The notes below the pieces were generated by a model, which searched no databases, was not told the DNA's origin, and was given only the letters and a program-made list of their open reading frames with translations. Both the position numbers and the translations under genes were made by a program. A stretch of DNA of 64,000 bases from DASVTR01 sp036387475 (lineage in GTDB: Bacteria > Acidobacteriota > Blastocatellia > Pyrinomonadales > Pyrinomonadaceae). The stretch covers positions 1-64,000 of the forward strand of contig DASVTR010000006.1 in assembly GCA_036387475.1 (NCBI GenBank), given 5' to 3'. Below, piece by piece: positions 34,396-43,242 of the stretch (position 1 is its first letter; each line of letters begins with the position of its first letter).

Positions 34396-34443
34396 CAACG
34401 AGCACAAACAGCCAGCCTCGCGGCTGGCTGTTTGTGCTCGTTG
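34396..34443 (-). terminator. Perfect 22-bp hairpin after the TPR gene
   Basis: CAACGAGCACAAACAGCCAGCC pairs exactly with its complement at 34422-34443 around the tetraloop TCGC. It lies about 60 nt after the stop codon of the minus-strand TPR gene. The minus strand continues TAACTTTTATAG, a weak U-tract, so it is probably a terminator. Confidence 0.7.
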
Positions 34444-34501
34444 TGTTTAAGTTTAAAACTCAGGAAGCGACTGTGGCACAGTGCAGAGCGCACTTGAAGG
34501 C

Positions 34502-35779
34502 TTAGCCTTTCAGCTTCTTCCTGGCTTCCGCGTAAGCGAGCGCACGTTCAAGGTTAATCTGTCTTGAGTCTACGATTTCCTTGTAGAGTTTCTGCGCGGC
34601 TGCCGCGTCGCCCGTGCGCTCGTAGGCGCGTGCGAGCAGCAGTTTATGAAAGAGGTCGTTCTGGTCTGCCTGCTTGAGATGTTCGAGCGCGGCGGCGTTG
34701 TCGCCGCCTTCAAGCTTGAGGTAGCCAGCGATGTAATGATACGAAGGCATAAACTCTTTGCCGCGTTCGCCGCCCTCGTCAATCATTTTCTTAATCTGCT
34801 CGGCCTCTTTCCAGGCCTCTTCGTGCTTGCCCATTTTGGCGAGGGCGCGGCCCTTGCCGTGATGCAGTCGTCCGAGCCAGATTATCTTTTGGTCTTCGGG
34901 CATCTTACTGCCGGGGACTGTGGCGTATCCCTTTTCGTAAGCCTTGATGGCTTCTTCGGGTTGTCCGTTCTCCAATAAGAGCCGTGCGATAGAGTTCCAG
35001 ACGAAGACCGCTGGAAATTCTACGGCTGCGCTCGACTGTGAGTATTCGCGCTCGAAGGTTTGCAGCGCCTTGAGCGCTTCGGGGATGTTGCCCTCGTAGA
35101 TGTATGCGTAGGCCAGGCCGTAGCCGGGGCCAAACGGCGCTGTGCCTTTATGACGCTTGGCCCAGGAGGCTTGATACATCTCACGCGCCTTCGCATAGTC
35201 GCCTTTGAGCAGGTGGTAGTTCCCCAAAAAACTGTAGGCGCGCGGCGTCGTGCCGTCTAACTTTATGGCACGCTCCCAAGCGGCACGCGCAGCCTCCGGG
35301 TCGCCCGTATTAAGATAGACCTGGCCCAGCATCATCTGAACCATGCGCTCGTCAGGGTAATCCTCGCTCAACTTCTTGAAGAGGGGCAGCGCCTCGGCAG
35401 CCTTCTGCGAGCGCACGAGCGCCACGGCCTCTATGTAACGACGCTCGCCGTCCGATGCTTTCTTGGCAAGCTCAAGCGCCTTCTCCATGTGTGGCTTCGG
35501 ATTACCCTGCGGCGGCGGCGGTGTGAAGGTCGCCAGCAGGTAATGGCCGAAAGCGAAGTCTGGGTCGGCGGCGACAGCCTTCTGTGCGAGGGCGAGCGTG
35601 GGCGGCCCAAACTGGAACGTCTCAATCATACGCACAATCTGCTCTGCGGCCTCTCGTGCTTCTTTCGACTTGGTGGTAAAGGTGATTTTCTTGGCTGCTG
35701 CGGCGTTGGCTTGCATACCGACAAGCAGCAGGACAAGCGCCAGAACGCTTAATGAGCGCGATAACATGGGGTATTTCAT
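34502..35779 (-). CDS. Secreted tetratricopeptide repeat protein
   Basis: The 425-residue product has a signal peptide (SLSVLALVLLLVGMQANAAAA). At least eight TPR-like helical pairs follow, such as MVQMMLGQVYLNTGDPEAARAAWERAIKL, RAYSFLGNYHLLKGDYAKAREMY and HYIAGYLKLEGGDNAAALEHLKQA. TPR proteins act as interaction scaffolds, here outside the cytoplasm. ATG at 35779 has a strong AAGGAGAACGG site and is preferred over an in-frame start at 35869. It is a single gene with a hairpin after it. No catalytic domain is attached. Confidence 0.88.
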   Translation of the reverse strand: MKYPMLSRSLSVLALVLLLVGMQANAAAAKKITFTTKSKEAREAAEQIVRMIETFQFGPPTLALAQKAVAADPDFAFGHYLLATFTPPPPQGNPKPHMEKALELAKKASDGERRYIEAVALVRSQKAAEALPLFKKLSEDYPDERMVQMMLGQVYLNTGDPEAARAAWERAIKLDGTTPRAYSFLGNYHLLKGDYAKAREMYQASWAKRHKGTAPFGPGYGLAYAYIYEGNIPEALKALQTFEREYSQSSAAVEFPAVFVWNSIARLLLENGQPEEAIKAYEKGYATVPGSKMPEDQKIIWLGRLHHGKGRALAKMGKHEEAWKEAEQIKKMIDEGGERGKEFMPSYHYIAGYLKLEGGDNAAALEHLKQADQNDLFHKLLLARAYERTGDAAAAQKLYKEIVDSRQINLERALAYAEARKKLKG

Positions 35780-36294
35780 TCCGTTCTCCTTAGAATTTGA
35801 CGTAGGGTGGACTTCAAGAAACAGCAAACTTGCTGAAAGCCAATGAGCCGACATGGAGACGCCGGACAACTCACAGCGAAACGACCGAAACCGCTTTCAT
35901 TTCCCGCAATTTTCAGGAATTGCTCTGGATTTCGGACAACCGCCGAGAGTTAAGATGTTGACTCCATCGAAGATTACGCAGAACTCAAGTCAAAAGTTTA
36001 ATTTGATTGCTCGCGGCCAGCCACAGCGGATAAGACGAACGGGTCGAGCGTCGCCGTGACCAATTGCCGCGCCGAAAGAACAGCCCTTCAGATTCGATTC
36101 AGCACGTTTGGATTCCTATTGACAGAGTGAGCCGTGTGTCTTTAGGATGAGTCACCTCGCAGGGCTTTCGGTTTTTCATCGGCGTGCGGAAGCATCAGCA
36201 CGAGCACTCGTTTCAGTCCATTCGTTCTTCGCCCAAAATATCCACAGGGTGACACTGGGAGTTTTGAAGCAGACTCTTCAATCAGGAGAAAACT
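35780..36294. other. Divergent intergenic region upstream of the TonB receptor
   Basis: No reliable gene was found in these 515 bp. A short open frame on the plus strand at 35853-36059 has no ribosome binding site and no family resemblance. The main feature is a promoter-like element at 36119-36148. The rest is unremarkable. Confidence 0.5.
36119..36148 (+). promoter_or_regulatory. Predicted promoter of the TonB receptor gene
   Basis: A perfect -35 TTGACA (36119-36124) is followed after 18 nt by TAGGAT (36143-36148). The 5' leader would be about 140 nt, long enough to hold regulatory structure, although none was recognised. Confidence 0.45.
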
Positions 36295-39200
36295 ATGCGC
36301 AGCGATTCTTTTGTCAGGGTAATCGGAGGCTTCATCTTTTGCGCGCTCTTCGTCGTGCTGAGCGCTCATGCTGTCTGGGCACAGTCGCAGATTACGACCG
36401 GCGTGATTCAAGGCACGGTCACGGATGAAGCGGGCGCGGTCGTCCCCGGCGCTTCGGTCGAAGTGAAGAATCTGGAAACGTCTCAAGTTAAAACTTTGAG
36501 CACAGACGAGGATGGCCGCTTCGTCTTTCTGCAATTGCCGCCGAGTCGCTATACCCTGACGATTTCCAGACAAGGGTTTGCTACGCTCGTGCAGGAAGAG
36601 TTTCCGCTCACGGTCGGGCAAACCATCACGCTGACTCCGAGCATGAAAGTCTCGCAGGTTGAAGAGCGCGTGACCATCTCTGAGATTCCCGTCGTCGATA
36701 CACTGAAGACGGAATCGAGCACGACGCTCAATGAAAAGGCTGTCGGCAATCTGCCCGTGCTGGGCCGAAAGTTTGAAGACTTGCTGACGCTGACGCCCGG
36801 CGTCAGCATCACACAGGGGCCGGACGGCGACGAGATTAATTTTTCGGGCCAGCGCGGCATCTTCAACAACATCAGCCTCGACGGCGGCGACTATAACAAC
36901 GGCTTCTTTGGCGAGCAATCCGGCGGGCAGCGAGCCGCCATAGACATTCCGCTCGACGCGATACAGGAATTTCAGGTCGTGGCGACAGGAGCAACAGCAG
37001 AGTTTGGACGCACGGCGGGCGGCGTCGTCAACGTCATCACCAAGTCAGGCACAAACGAATTTCACGGCAGCCTCTTTCACTTCCAGCGCCTCGAAGCCCT
37101 GACCGCCAACACCTCTGACGGCAAGCCGCTCACAGATTTTCACCGCGAGCAGTTTGGCGGCACAATCGGTGGGCCAATCAGGAAAGACCGCGCTTTCTTC
37201 TTCGTCTCGTTCGAGCAGATTTTAGAGAGCCTGACGCGCGCTAACCTGAGCGACCCCCTGGGAGACACGCCCTGCCCTATTGCCTCCCCGACGATTCAAG
37301 CAAACGAAACGCTCATCAACGGCAACGCGGATTGCCAGCGACTGGCGCTCCTGAGCTTCTTTCGCAACACACGCAATCAGGAGGAGGGTCTCCCCATCAA
37401 GCGCCCCGTGCGCAACTCAGGCATTCTCGGCAAGTTTGACTGGGACTTAAATCCCAGCAACAAACTCGCTCTCTCCTATAATTTTAATTTGTCTCGAAAT
37501 GAGAATCAGACGTTTGACGTGGCGACCTACGGCAACTCTGCCAACGGCATCGAAGGCCCTTCGAAAATCAATACCTTCAACGCAAACCTTTTCACCACCG
37601 TTTCGACGACCAAGGTCAACGAAGCGCACTTCACTTACGGCAATGAAGAGAGGCCGCGCTCAGCCGTCGATTCAAATGTCCCGGCTGACACGGCGATGGG
37701 ATTCGCCACGACCTTCCGCTTCGGCAGTCCCTTCTTCCTGCAACCGAACGTAGACGAAACATTCAAGCGCACGCAGGTGCGCGACAATTTCTCCATTGTT
37801 TCGGGCAGGCACACCATCAAGTTTGGCGGCGAGTGGATTCACAGCCGCAATTCGCAGGTCTTCCGTGGCTTCTTTACGGGTCGTTATATCTTCGACAGCG
37901 TTGCTGGCTTTTTGCGCTACGCCTCGCCCGCTGCGCTTGGGCCAGGCTTCGGGCCACGCGCTGCTGCCTGCTCTGACGGCACTTACGTTGATGTCCTGTC
38001 GGCGTGCCCTGCGGGCGCGACCAAGACCGGCGGGCCGCTCCTGCTTTACTTGCAGGATGCGCCCACGGGAAATTCCGACATCCCTCCCGGCGCATCGGAT
38101 ATTAAGAACGAAGACATCGCGGCCTTTGCGCAGGACAAATGGCAAATCAGGCCCAACTTCACTTTGAGCTACGGGCTGCGCTGGGAAGCGCAGATTTTCC
38201 CAGACCCGGAGACGCCCCCTGCGCAAACGGCCTACGGGCGTTTCCTGGGCGACCCGCGCTTCCCTTCCGACGGCACGCTTCACAATCAAACGAAGATGTT
38301 CCAGCCGCGCGTAGGGTTCTCTTGGGATTTGTTTAGCACCGGGCGGTCTGTGCTGCGTGCGAACTACGGAATTTATAACGCGCGGCAGAACATGCTGACG
38401 CAGGTTGGCTCAATCACCACCAACGGCGTGCAACAGCAAACAATCTTTCGTGATACCAACCTTATCAGCCTGCTCCTGGGCTTCGGGCTACCCGCGTCTG
38501 CGGTCGTCCCGACGTGGCCGGGGTTGGTCACACCGCCTGTGCTCCCGGCGGGCACGTTCAACGATTTCACTGGCGTCCGCGTCTTTAGCCGCGACTACGC
38601 CAATCCGCGCATCTACACCACCAACGTCGCCTTCGAGCAGGAAGTAGCTCCCGATTGGGCGCTCTACTTTGATTTCACACACGCGAAGGGCGTGCATCTG
38701 ACGCGCTTTGTCAATATCAATAACGGCAACTTCCCAGTCGCTATCCCGACCAACGGCAACACCGTTGTCTATACTCCTGCGCCGCCCTTCGGCCCGCAGT
38801 TGGGCGATGTCTTCGTCGCGTCCAGTTCCGCCAAGTCTTTGTACCGCGCTCTGACAATCGGCGTGCGCAAGCGTTTCAGCCGCAACTATCAACTGGAAGG
38901 TAACTACGTCTTTGCGAAGGATTTGGACGACGACTCAAACGAGCGCGACCCTTTCACCGACCGCTCTTTCAATCGCTTCGACTTTTCCAGAGACTACTCT
39001 CTCTCAGACAGAGACATACGCCATCGCTTCAACTTCTACACCAACATGGAACTGCCCTGGAGTTTGCAGGCCAATTTGCGCCTGCAAGCGCGCTCGGCCC
39101 AGCCCACTACCCTCAACCTGCTCGGCGACGGCTCCGGCCCGCCGTGCAGCGAGAGCAATTCACGAACACGCGTCGTCAATGGAATTGACTGTGGCCGAAA

Positions 39201-39432
39201 TCACCTGCGCAAGGACAACAAGTTCTTCTCCTTCGACTGGCGCTTGCAACGGCCCTTTAGATTTGGCGAAAATTTCGCCATCATTCCCATCGTTGAAATG
39301 TTCAATACCTTCAACAACGCGAACAACATTAACCCGCTCGTCACGCCCGGCCTGTTTAACTTCGACGGCTTTCTGCGGCAGGGCGTCGGCGATCCACGGC
39401 AGATTCAGTTAGCCATTAAAGCGATTTTCTAG
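36295..39432 (+). CDS. TonB-dependent receptor, Oar-like, with carboxypeptidase-regulatory domain
   Basis: This 1045-residue outer-membrane protein has a signal peptide (residues 1-30, ending AHAVWAQ). A carboxypeptidase-D-regulatory-like beta-sandwich follows (about 37-115; GVIQGTVTDEAGAVVPGASVEVKN). The plug domain contains NLPVLGRKFEDLLTLTPGVS and FNNISLDGGDYNNGFFG. A beta-barrel fills the rest, with RTAGGVVNVITKSGTNEFHGS, typical of acidobacterial Oar-like receptors. The C-terminus ends in the aromatic signature IQLAIKAIF. Such receptors import large ligands; carbohydrates or oligopeptides are likely, but no SusD partner is present. The start has a GGAGAA site. Confidence 0.95.
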   Translation: MRSDSFVRVIGGFIFCALFVVLSAHAVWAQSQITTGVIQGTVTDEAGAVVPGASVEVKNLETSQVKTLSTDEDGRFVFLQLPPSRYTLTISRQGFATLVQEEFPLTVGQTITLTPSMKVSQVEERVTISEIPVVDTLKTESSTTLNEKAVGNLPVLGRKFEDLLTLTPGVSITQGPDGDEINFSGQRGIFNNISLDGGDYNNGFFGEQSGGQRAAIDIPLDAIQEFQVVATGATAEFGRTAGGVVNVITKSGTNEFHGSLFHFQRLEALTANTSDGKPLTDFHREQFGGTIGGPIRKDRAFFFVSFEQILESLTRANLSDPLGDTPCPIASPTIQANETLINGNADCQRLALLSFFRNTRNQEEGLPIKRPVRNSGILGKFDWDLNPSNKLALSYNFNLSRNENQTFDVATYGNSANGIEGPSKINTFNANLFTTVSTTKVNEAHFTYGNEERPRSAVDSNVPADTAMGFATTFRFGSPFFLQPNVDETFKRTQVRDNFSIVSGRHTIKFGGEWIHSRNSQVFRGFFTGRYIFDSVAGFLRYASPAALGPGFGPRAAACSDGTYVDVLSACPAGATKTGGPLLLYLQDAPTGNSDIPPGASDIKNEDIAAFAQDKWQIRPNFTLSYGLRWEAQIFPDPETPPAQTAYGRFLGDPRFPSDGTLHNQTKMFQPRVGFSWDLFSTGRSVLRANYGIYNARQNMLTQVGSITTNGVQQQTIFRDTNLISLLLGFGLPASAVVPTWPGLVTPPVLPAGTFNDFTGVRVFSRDYANPRIYTTNVAFEQEVAPDWALYFDFTHAKGVHLTRFVNINNGNFPVAIPTNGNTVVYTPAPPFGPQLGDVFVASSSAKSLYRALTIGVRKRFSRNYQLEGNYVFAKDLDDDSNERDPFTDRSFNRFDFSRDYSLSDRDIRHRFNFYTNMELPWSLQANLRLQARSAQPTTLNLLGDGSGPPCSESNSRTRVVNGIDCGRNHLRKDNKFFSFDWRLQRPFRFGENFAIIPIVEMFNTFNNANNINPLVTPGLFNFDGFLRQGVGDPRQIQLAIKAIF

Positions 39433-39454
39433 GACTTACAACAACAATGCCTTC

Positions 39455-39490
39455 TTGAGCCTCGCCTGTTAAGGAACAGGCGAGGCTCAA
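39455..39490 (+). terminator. Hairpin after the TonB receptor gene
   Basis: TTGAGCCTCGCCTGTT pairs perfectly over 16 bp with AACAGGCGAGGCTCAA around an AAGG loop, 22 nt after the stop codon. There is no U-run, so it may be a transcript-stabilising stem or an attenuating terminator before the SnoaL-like gene. Confidence 0.65.
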
Positions 39491-39514
39491 GCGGCGTTCG
39501 GAAGGGATTACATT

Positions 39515-39943
39515 GTGGAAGATGTCTTGAGAGAGATAGAAGAGATTGTCAACAGAGAGACGCGCGCATGGGATACTCAGGACGCCACTCTCTTAATGAC
39601 AATCTTTCATCCGGACATGGTTTGGCCCTGGCCGCGCACGCCTCAATCACATGACCCGATGGATTGGGTCATGGAATGGGGAAGGTATGATCGTGAAAGA
39701 TGGAAGCAGGGCTGGCAAGCTCTGTTCGACACGCACACTCTAGTCCACAATCGCCGCGAGATTAAAAAGATAGAGATTTCAAAGGAAGGCGACGGCGCAT
39801 TCGCCGTTGTCGATATTGACACTTTATGGATTGACCGCGAGGGTCGCCGTAATTACTGGAAAGGTCGTGTCTGTAAAGTGTACTCAAGAGTCAAAGACCA
39901 GTGGAAGATGACTATGCACACGGGCGTCCTAGATTATTCCTAA
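39515..39943 (+). CDS. SnoaL-like / DUF4440-type small protein
   Basis: The 142-residue protein has the NTF2/SnoaL arrangement: a helical start EEIVNRETRAWDTQDATLLMTIFHPDMVW, then a beta-sheet region with AVVDIDTLWIDREGRRNYWKGRVCKVYSRVKDQWKM. Members range from isomerases to ketosteroid-type enzymes to binding proteins, so no reaction is assigned. Initiation is at GTG 39515 with a GAAGGGA site 7 nt upstream. It lies 25 nt after the hairpin that follows the TonB gene and might be read as its second cistron. It converges with the TrpF-like gene. Confidence 0.85.
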   Translation: MEDVLREIEEIVNRETRAWDTQDATLLMTIFHPDMVWPWPRTPQSHDPMDWVMEWGRYDRERWKQGWQALFDTHTLVHNRREIKKIEISKEGDGAFAVVDIDTLWIDREGRRNYWKGRVCKVYSRVKDQWKMTMHTGVLDYS

Positions 39944-39975
39944 AGCTTAGAGCGCGTTTCAAAACCTCAAGCAGT

Positions 39976-40071
39976 TCTTTGCGCCTTGAGTTTTTCTCTT
40001 TTTGCGCCTCCAGCGAGAACGGCGGCGTTTCACGCCGGAGGCGCAAAGATAAAACCGAAGGCGCAAAGAAT
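39976..40071. repeat. Inverted repeat between convergent genes (hairpin L)
   Basis: Two copies of TTTGCGCC-type sequence at 39978-40010 face two copies of GGCGCAAAG at 40040-40070, so the arm is itself a tandem repeat of about 21 nt. The inner part AACGGCGGCGTTTCACGCCGG is a further small stem. It probably acts as a bidirectional terminator. Confidence 0.65.
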
Positions 40072-40126
40072 TGAATCAGAAAGTTTCCTGAGTGTTGAAG
40101 TGGCTTTTGAGGCCAGCCAATTTGAA

Positions 40127-40804
40127 TCAAGCGATGTTGGCAAAGAAGCGCTTGAGCTTCTCTTCGTCCAATTGGCCGTCGCTTCTCACGCCGCTGCAAA
40201 TATCTAATCCAAACGGGCGAACCTCCTCGATGGCCTGCGCTACGTTATTCGGATTAAGGCCGCCCGCTAAAAACACAGGCACGTGGACGGATTCCACAAC
40301 CATTCTGCTGAGTTGCCAGTTGTGCGTGCGCCCCGTTCCTCCCAGTTCTTTCACCGCAAGATTCTGGTTGCCGGAGTCCAGCAACAACGCATCAACTTTA
40401 TCGTTGACAGCCACCGCTTCGGCGACAGATTCCGGCCCCGTAATGTGTACAACCTGAACCAGCGAGACGCCCGGCATGGCCTCGCGCATGACAGCATAAG
40501 ATTGAGGCGCTATGCGGTCGCATATCTGTATGGTGTTGACGCGGCATCTTCGCTGCTGTGCGATGATTGATGCGGCATCTTCTTTGCAGGTCAGTAGAAA
40601 AGTGGCAATCGGCGGGGGCACGCTCGACGCTATCTCGGCAATCATTTCTTCCGAAATAACTCCCGGCCCGCTCGGCATCTCCGACACCAAGCCAAGAGCT
40701 GAAGCGCCGTATGCGATAGCCATTCGAGCTTCGCGTTGATTGCTGATACAGCAGATTTTTACTCTTGGGCGGCTTGTCGCAAACATAGCCATTTCATGTG
40801 GCAT
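40127..40804 (-). CDS. Divergent phosphoribosylanthranilate isomerase (TrpF)-like protein
   Basis: The 225-residue protein has the TrpF (beta/alpha)8 sequence pattern. The catalytic Cys is in RVKICCISNQREA and the catalytic Asp in ALLLDSGNQN. The last part, GGTGRTHNW and VFLAGGLNPNNVAQAIEEVRPFGLDICSGVR, matches well. However, the family KICG is KICC here, the substrate-binding Arg loop is replaced by SEMPSGPGVIS, and QLHG reads QICD. No other trp gene is in the window. It may therefore use a different substrate, or be a poor isomerase. An AAGGTGAT site precedes ATG at 40804. It is cytosolic. Confidence 0.8.
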   Translation of the reverse strand: MPHEMAMFATSRPRVKICCISNQREARMAIAYGASALGLVSEMPSGPGVISEEMIAEIASSVPPPIATFLLTCKEDAASIIAQQRRCRVNTIQICDRIAPQSYAVMREAMPGVSLVQVVHITGPESVAEAVAVNDKVDALLLDSGNQNLAVKELGGTGRTHNWQLSRMVVESVHVPVFLAGGLNPNNVAQAIEEVRPFGLDICSGVRSDGQLDEEKLKRFFANIA

Positions 40805-41176
40805 CTTATCACCTTAATCAAACGACACAATGAAGAAGAGAGCAAAGTAGTGGGGCGGATTAAAATTGAGTCTACAGTAGCTTGAGCTTCACCACCGCAG
40901 ACGCAGAGAACACGGAGGGGGCACAGAGAGTTTGAATCATTCAAGCCTCTGCGCTTGCTCTGTGTCTTCTGTGGTGAAGACCAACTCTCCCAACACTCAA
41001 TCCGCGAATTGACTCGCTACATCTTTCGTCGCTCCCTAGCGCGCAATGAAAGAATTTGGGTACAATGCGCAGACACTGCTTCCTGATACTTTCATCGTTG
41101 AATTTGAAAAGGCGGGCGCGTGCTTCGCCGCCTGCCGCCGGGCCATCTTCTAACCTTTTGTGTGCGAGGAGACTCT
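40805..41176. repeat. Divergent intergenic region with long imperfect hairpin M (40887-40980)
   Basis: CTTCACCACCGCAGACGCAGAG on the left faces CTCTGTGTCTTCTGTGGTGAAG on the right, with TTGAATCATTCAA at the tip. The arms show loose 7-nt periodicity (CGCAGAC, GCAGAGA, ACACGGA). TACAAT at 41061-41066 may be a -10 for the CocE gene, without a matching -35. No gene was found. Confidence 0.6.
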
Positions 41177-43066
41177 ATGAGATCAATCAAATTTATCTCC
41201 ACCCGCGTCATCTTCTTCATCTGCCTGTGTCTGACGTTAGCGTCTTCAGCCCCCGCGCAGGAGAAGTTCGATGTTAAGGCAAATTATGTAAAGCACGAGT
41301 ATCGCGTCCCCATGCGCGACGGCGTTAAGCTGTTCACCTCCGTCTACGTGCCGAAGGATGCTTCGCGCAAGTATCCGATCATGCTCAGCCGCACACCTTA
41401 CACCGTCAGTCCTTACGGCGAAGACAAATACAAGGAACTGCTCGGCCCTTCAATTCATTTCATGCGCGAGGGCTACATCTTCGTTTATCAGGACGTGCGC
41501 GGGAAGTTTATGTCCGAGGGCGAGTACGTCAACGTTCGTCCATACAAGCCGCGTAAGAGTGGGCCAACAGACATAGACGAGAGCACGGACACTTACGACA
41601 CCATCGAGTGGCTGATGAAGAACATCCCCAACCATAACGCTCGCGTCGGCATGTGGGGCATCTCGTATCCGGGCTTCTACACCTCTATGGGCATCATCGA
41701 TGCACACCCGGCGCTGAAAGCCGCCTCGCCGCAAGCGCCCATCGCCGATTGGTTCATCGGCGACGACTTTCATCACAACGGCGCGCTCTTTCTGCCGCAC
41801 GGCTTCAACTTCCTGGCGGCGTTCGGACTCCCGCGCCCGAAGCCTACGACCGAGTGGACACAGCCGTCTTTCAAACACGGCACGCCCGACGGCTACAAGT
41901 TTTTCCTTGAGATGGGGCCGCTGCCGAACGCAGATTTGAAATACTACAAGGGAACGGTTGCCTTCTGGAACGAGATGATGGCGCACCCGAACTATGACGA
42001 CTACTGGAAGGCGCGCAATGTTCCGCAGCACCTCAACAACATCCGCCCGTCAGTGATGACCGTCGGCGGCTGGTTTGATGCCGAAGACCTCTACGGCGCG
42101 CTTCATACTTACGAAGCTATCGAGAAGAAGAACCCCGGCATCTATAACACGCTCGTCATGGGGCCGTGGCTTCATGGCGGTTGGGCGGGCATGGAGGGCG
42201 ACAAGCTCGGCGACATCAACTTCGGTGAAAAAACGGGCGTCTTCTACCGCGAGAAGATAGAGTTTCCTTTCTTCAACTGCGTGTTGAAAGACAAGTGCGA
42301 TGATAAGCTGCCCGAAGCTTACGTTTTCGAGACCGGCTCGAATCGCTGGCGCAAGTTTGATAGTTGGCCGCCGAAGAACACGCGCGAGACGGCGCTTTAT
42401 CTGGACGCGAACGGCAAGCTTTCCTTCAACGCGCCCGCCGCGACACTTCCGGCGAGGGCTTTCGACGAATATATAAGTGACCCTGCGCGCCCCGTGCCGC
42501 ACATCAACCGCATCTCTATCGGCATGACGGGCGATTACATGATTCAGGATCAACGCTTCGCCTCGCGCAGACCCGATGTGCTGGTCTACCAGACCGAGCC
42601 GCTTACGCGCGACGTGACCCTCGCTGGCCCCGTCAGCGCCAATCTCTTCGTCTCGACGAGCGGAACTGATTCAGACTTTATCGTTAAGCTGATTGATGTC
42701 TTCCCGGACGACACGCCAGACCCTGAGCCGAACCCGAATAATCTGCGTATGGGCGGCTACCAGATGTTCGTGCGCGGCGAGCCGATGCGTGCCAGGTATC
42801 GTAATAGCTGGGAGCGGCCCGAACCGATGACGCCCAACCAGCCGACCAAAGTTGCATTCGTCATGCCTGATACGAGCCACACATTCCGCAAAGGCCACCG
42901 TATCATGGTGCAGATTCAGAGCAGTTGGTTTCCGCTCGTTGACCGCAACCCGCAAAGGTTCGTGGACATTTACAGGGCGAAGGCGTCAGACTTTCAAAAG
43001 GCGACTCAGCGCGTCTACCGCTCCGGCAGGATGAGTTCGCATGTGAAGCTGACGGTCTTGCAGTAG
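41177..43066 (+). CDS. CocE/NonD family hydrolase
   Basis: The 629-residue secreted enzyme has a signal peptide (VIFFICLCLTLASSAPAQ). Its alpha/beta-hydrolase core starts with YRVPMRDGVKLFTSVYVPKD. The nucleophile Ser163 lies in VGMWGISYPGFYT. The Asp and His of the triad are probably in MTVGGWFDAEDLYG and VMGPWLHGGW. A C-terminal X-Pro-dipeptidase-like beta domain follows (VLVYQTEPLTRDVTLAGPVSA to RKGHRIMVQIQSSWFPLVDRN). Members cleave esters, amides or acyl peptides. A GAGGAG site precedes ATG at 41177; a longer in-frame start at 41120 is less likely. It converges with the LodA-like gene. Confidence 0.93.
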   Translation: MRSIKFISTRVIFFICLCLTLASSAPAQEKFDVKANYVKHEYRVPMRDGVKLFTSVYVPKDASRKYPIMLSRTPYTVSPYGEDKYKELLGPSIHFMREGYIFVYQDVRGKFMSEGEYVNVRPYKPRKSGPTDIDESTDTYDTIEWLMKNIPNHNARVGMWGISYPGFYTSMGIIDAHPALKAASPQAPIADWFIGDDFHHNGALFLPHGFNFLAAFGLPRPKPTTEWTQPSFKHGTPDGYKFFLEMGPLPNADLKYYKGTVAFWNEMMAHPNYDDYWKARNVPQHLNNIRPSVMTVGGWFDAEDLYGALHTYEAIEKKNPGIYNTLVMGPWLHGGWAGMEGDKLGDINFGEKTGVFYREKIEFPFFNCVLKDKCDDKLPEAYVFETGSNRWRKFDSWPPKNTRETALYLDANGKLSFNAPAATLPARAFDEYISDPARPVPHINRISIGMTGDYMIQDQRFASRRPDVLVYQTEPLTRDVTLAGPVSANLFVSTSGTDSDFIVKLIDVFPDDTPDPEPNPNNLRMGGYQMFVRGEPMRARYRNSWERPEPMTPNQPTKVAFVMPDTSHTFRKGHRIMVQIQSSWFPLVDRNPQRFVDIYRAKASDFQKATQRVYRSGRMSSHVKLTVLQ

Positions 43067-43075
43067 GCGGGCTGA

Positions 43076-43212
43076 AGATTAGAAAGGGCGGGGGCAAGCC
43101 CCTCTTCCCGACCTGTGAGACATTGTCGCTTGAGAGACCATCTCTCAAACGTCTTTATCTGGCAGGTGAGGAAGGGCGGCGTGCCCCCGCTCTTGAGCTT
43201 TCTTTCAACCTC
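43076..43212. repeat. Large cruciform-like inverted repeat between convergent genes
   Basis: Outer arms GGGCGGGGGCAAGCCCCTCT and its imperfect complement near 43170-43200 (AAGGGCGGCGTGCCCCCGCT) are joined by GACCTG/CAGGTG. An inner stem TTGAGAGA/TCTCTCAA lies at 43132-43151. A related shorter stem, AAAGGGCG facing CGCCCTTCTTCCCC, occurs at 52160-52192. It may be a bidirectional terminator of a repeated type. Confidence 0.55.
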
Positions 43213-43242
43213 ATTTTGTAGCGGCGCGTCCATGCCTGCTTC

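Noticed and set aside
36142..36918. Minus-strand open frame of 258 codons
   Set aside because: It overlaps the start of the TonB receptor gene in antisense. Low-complexity Ala/Val/Arg composition.
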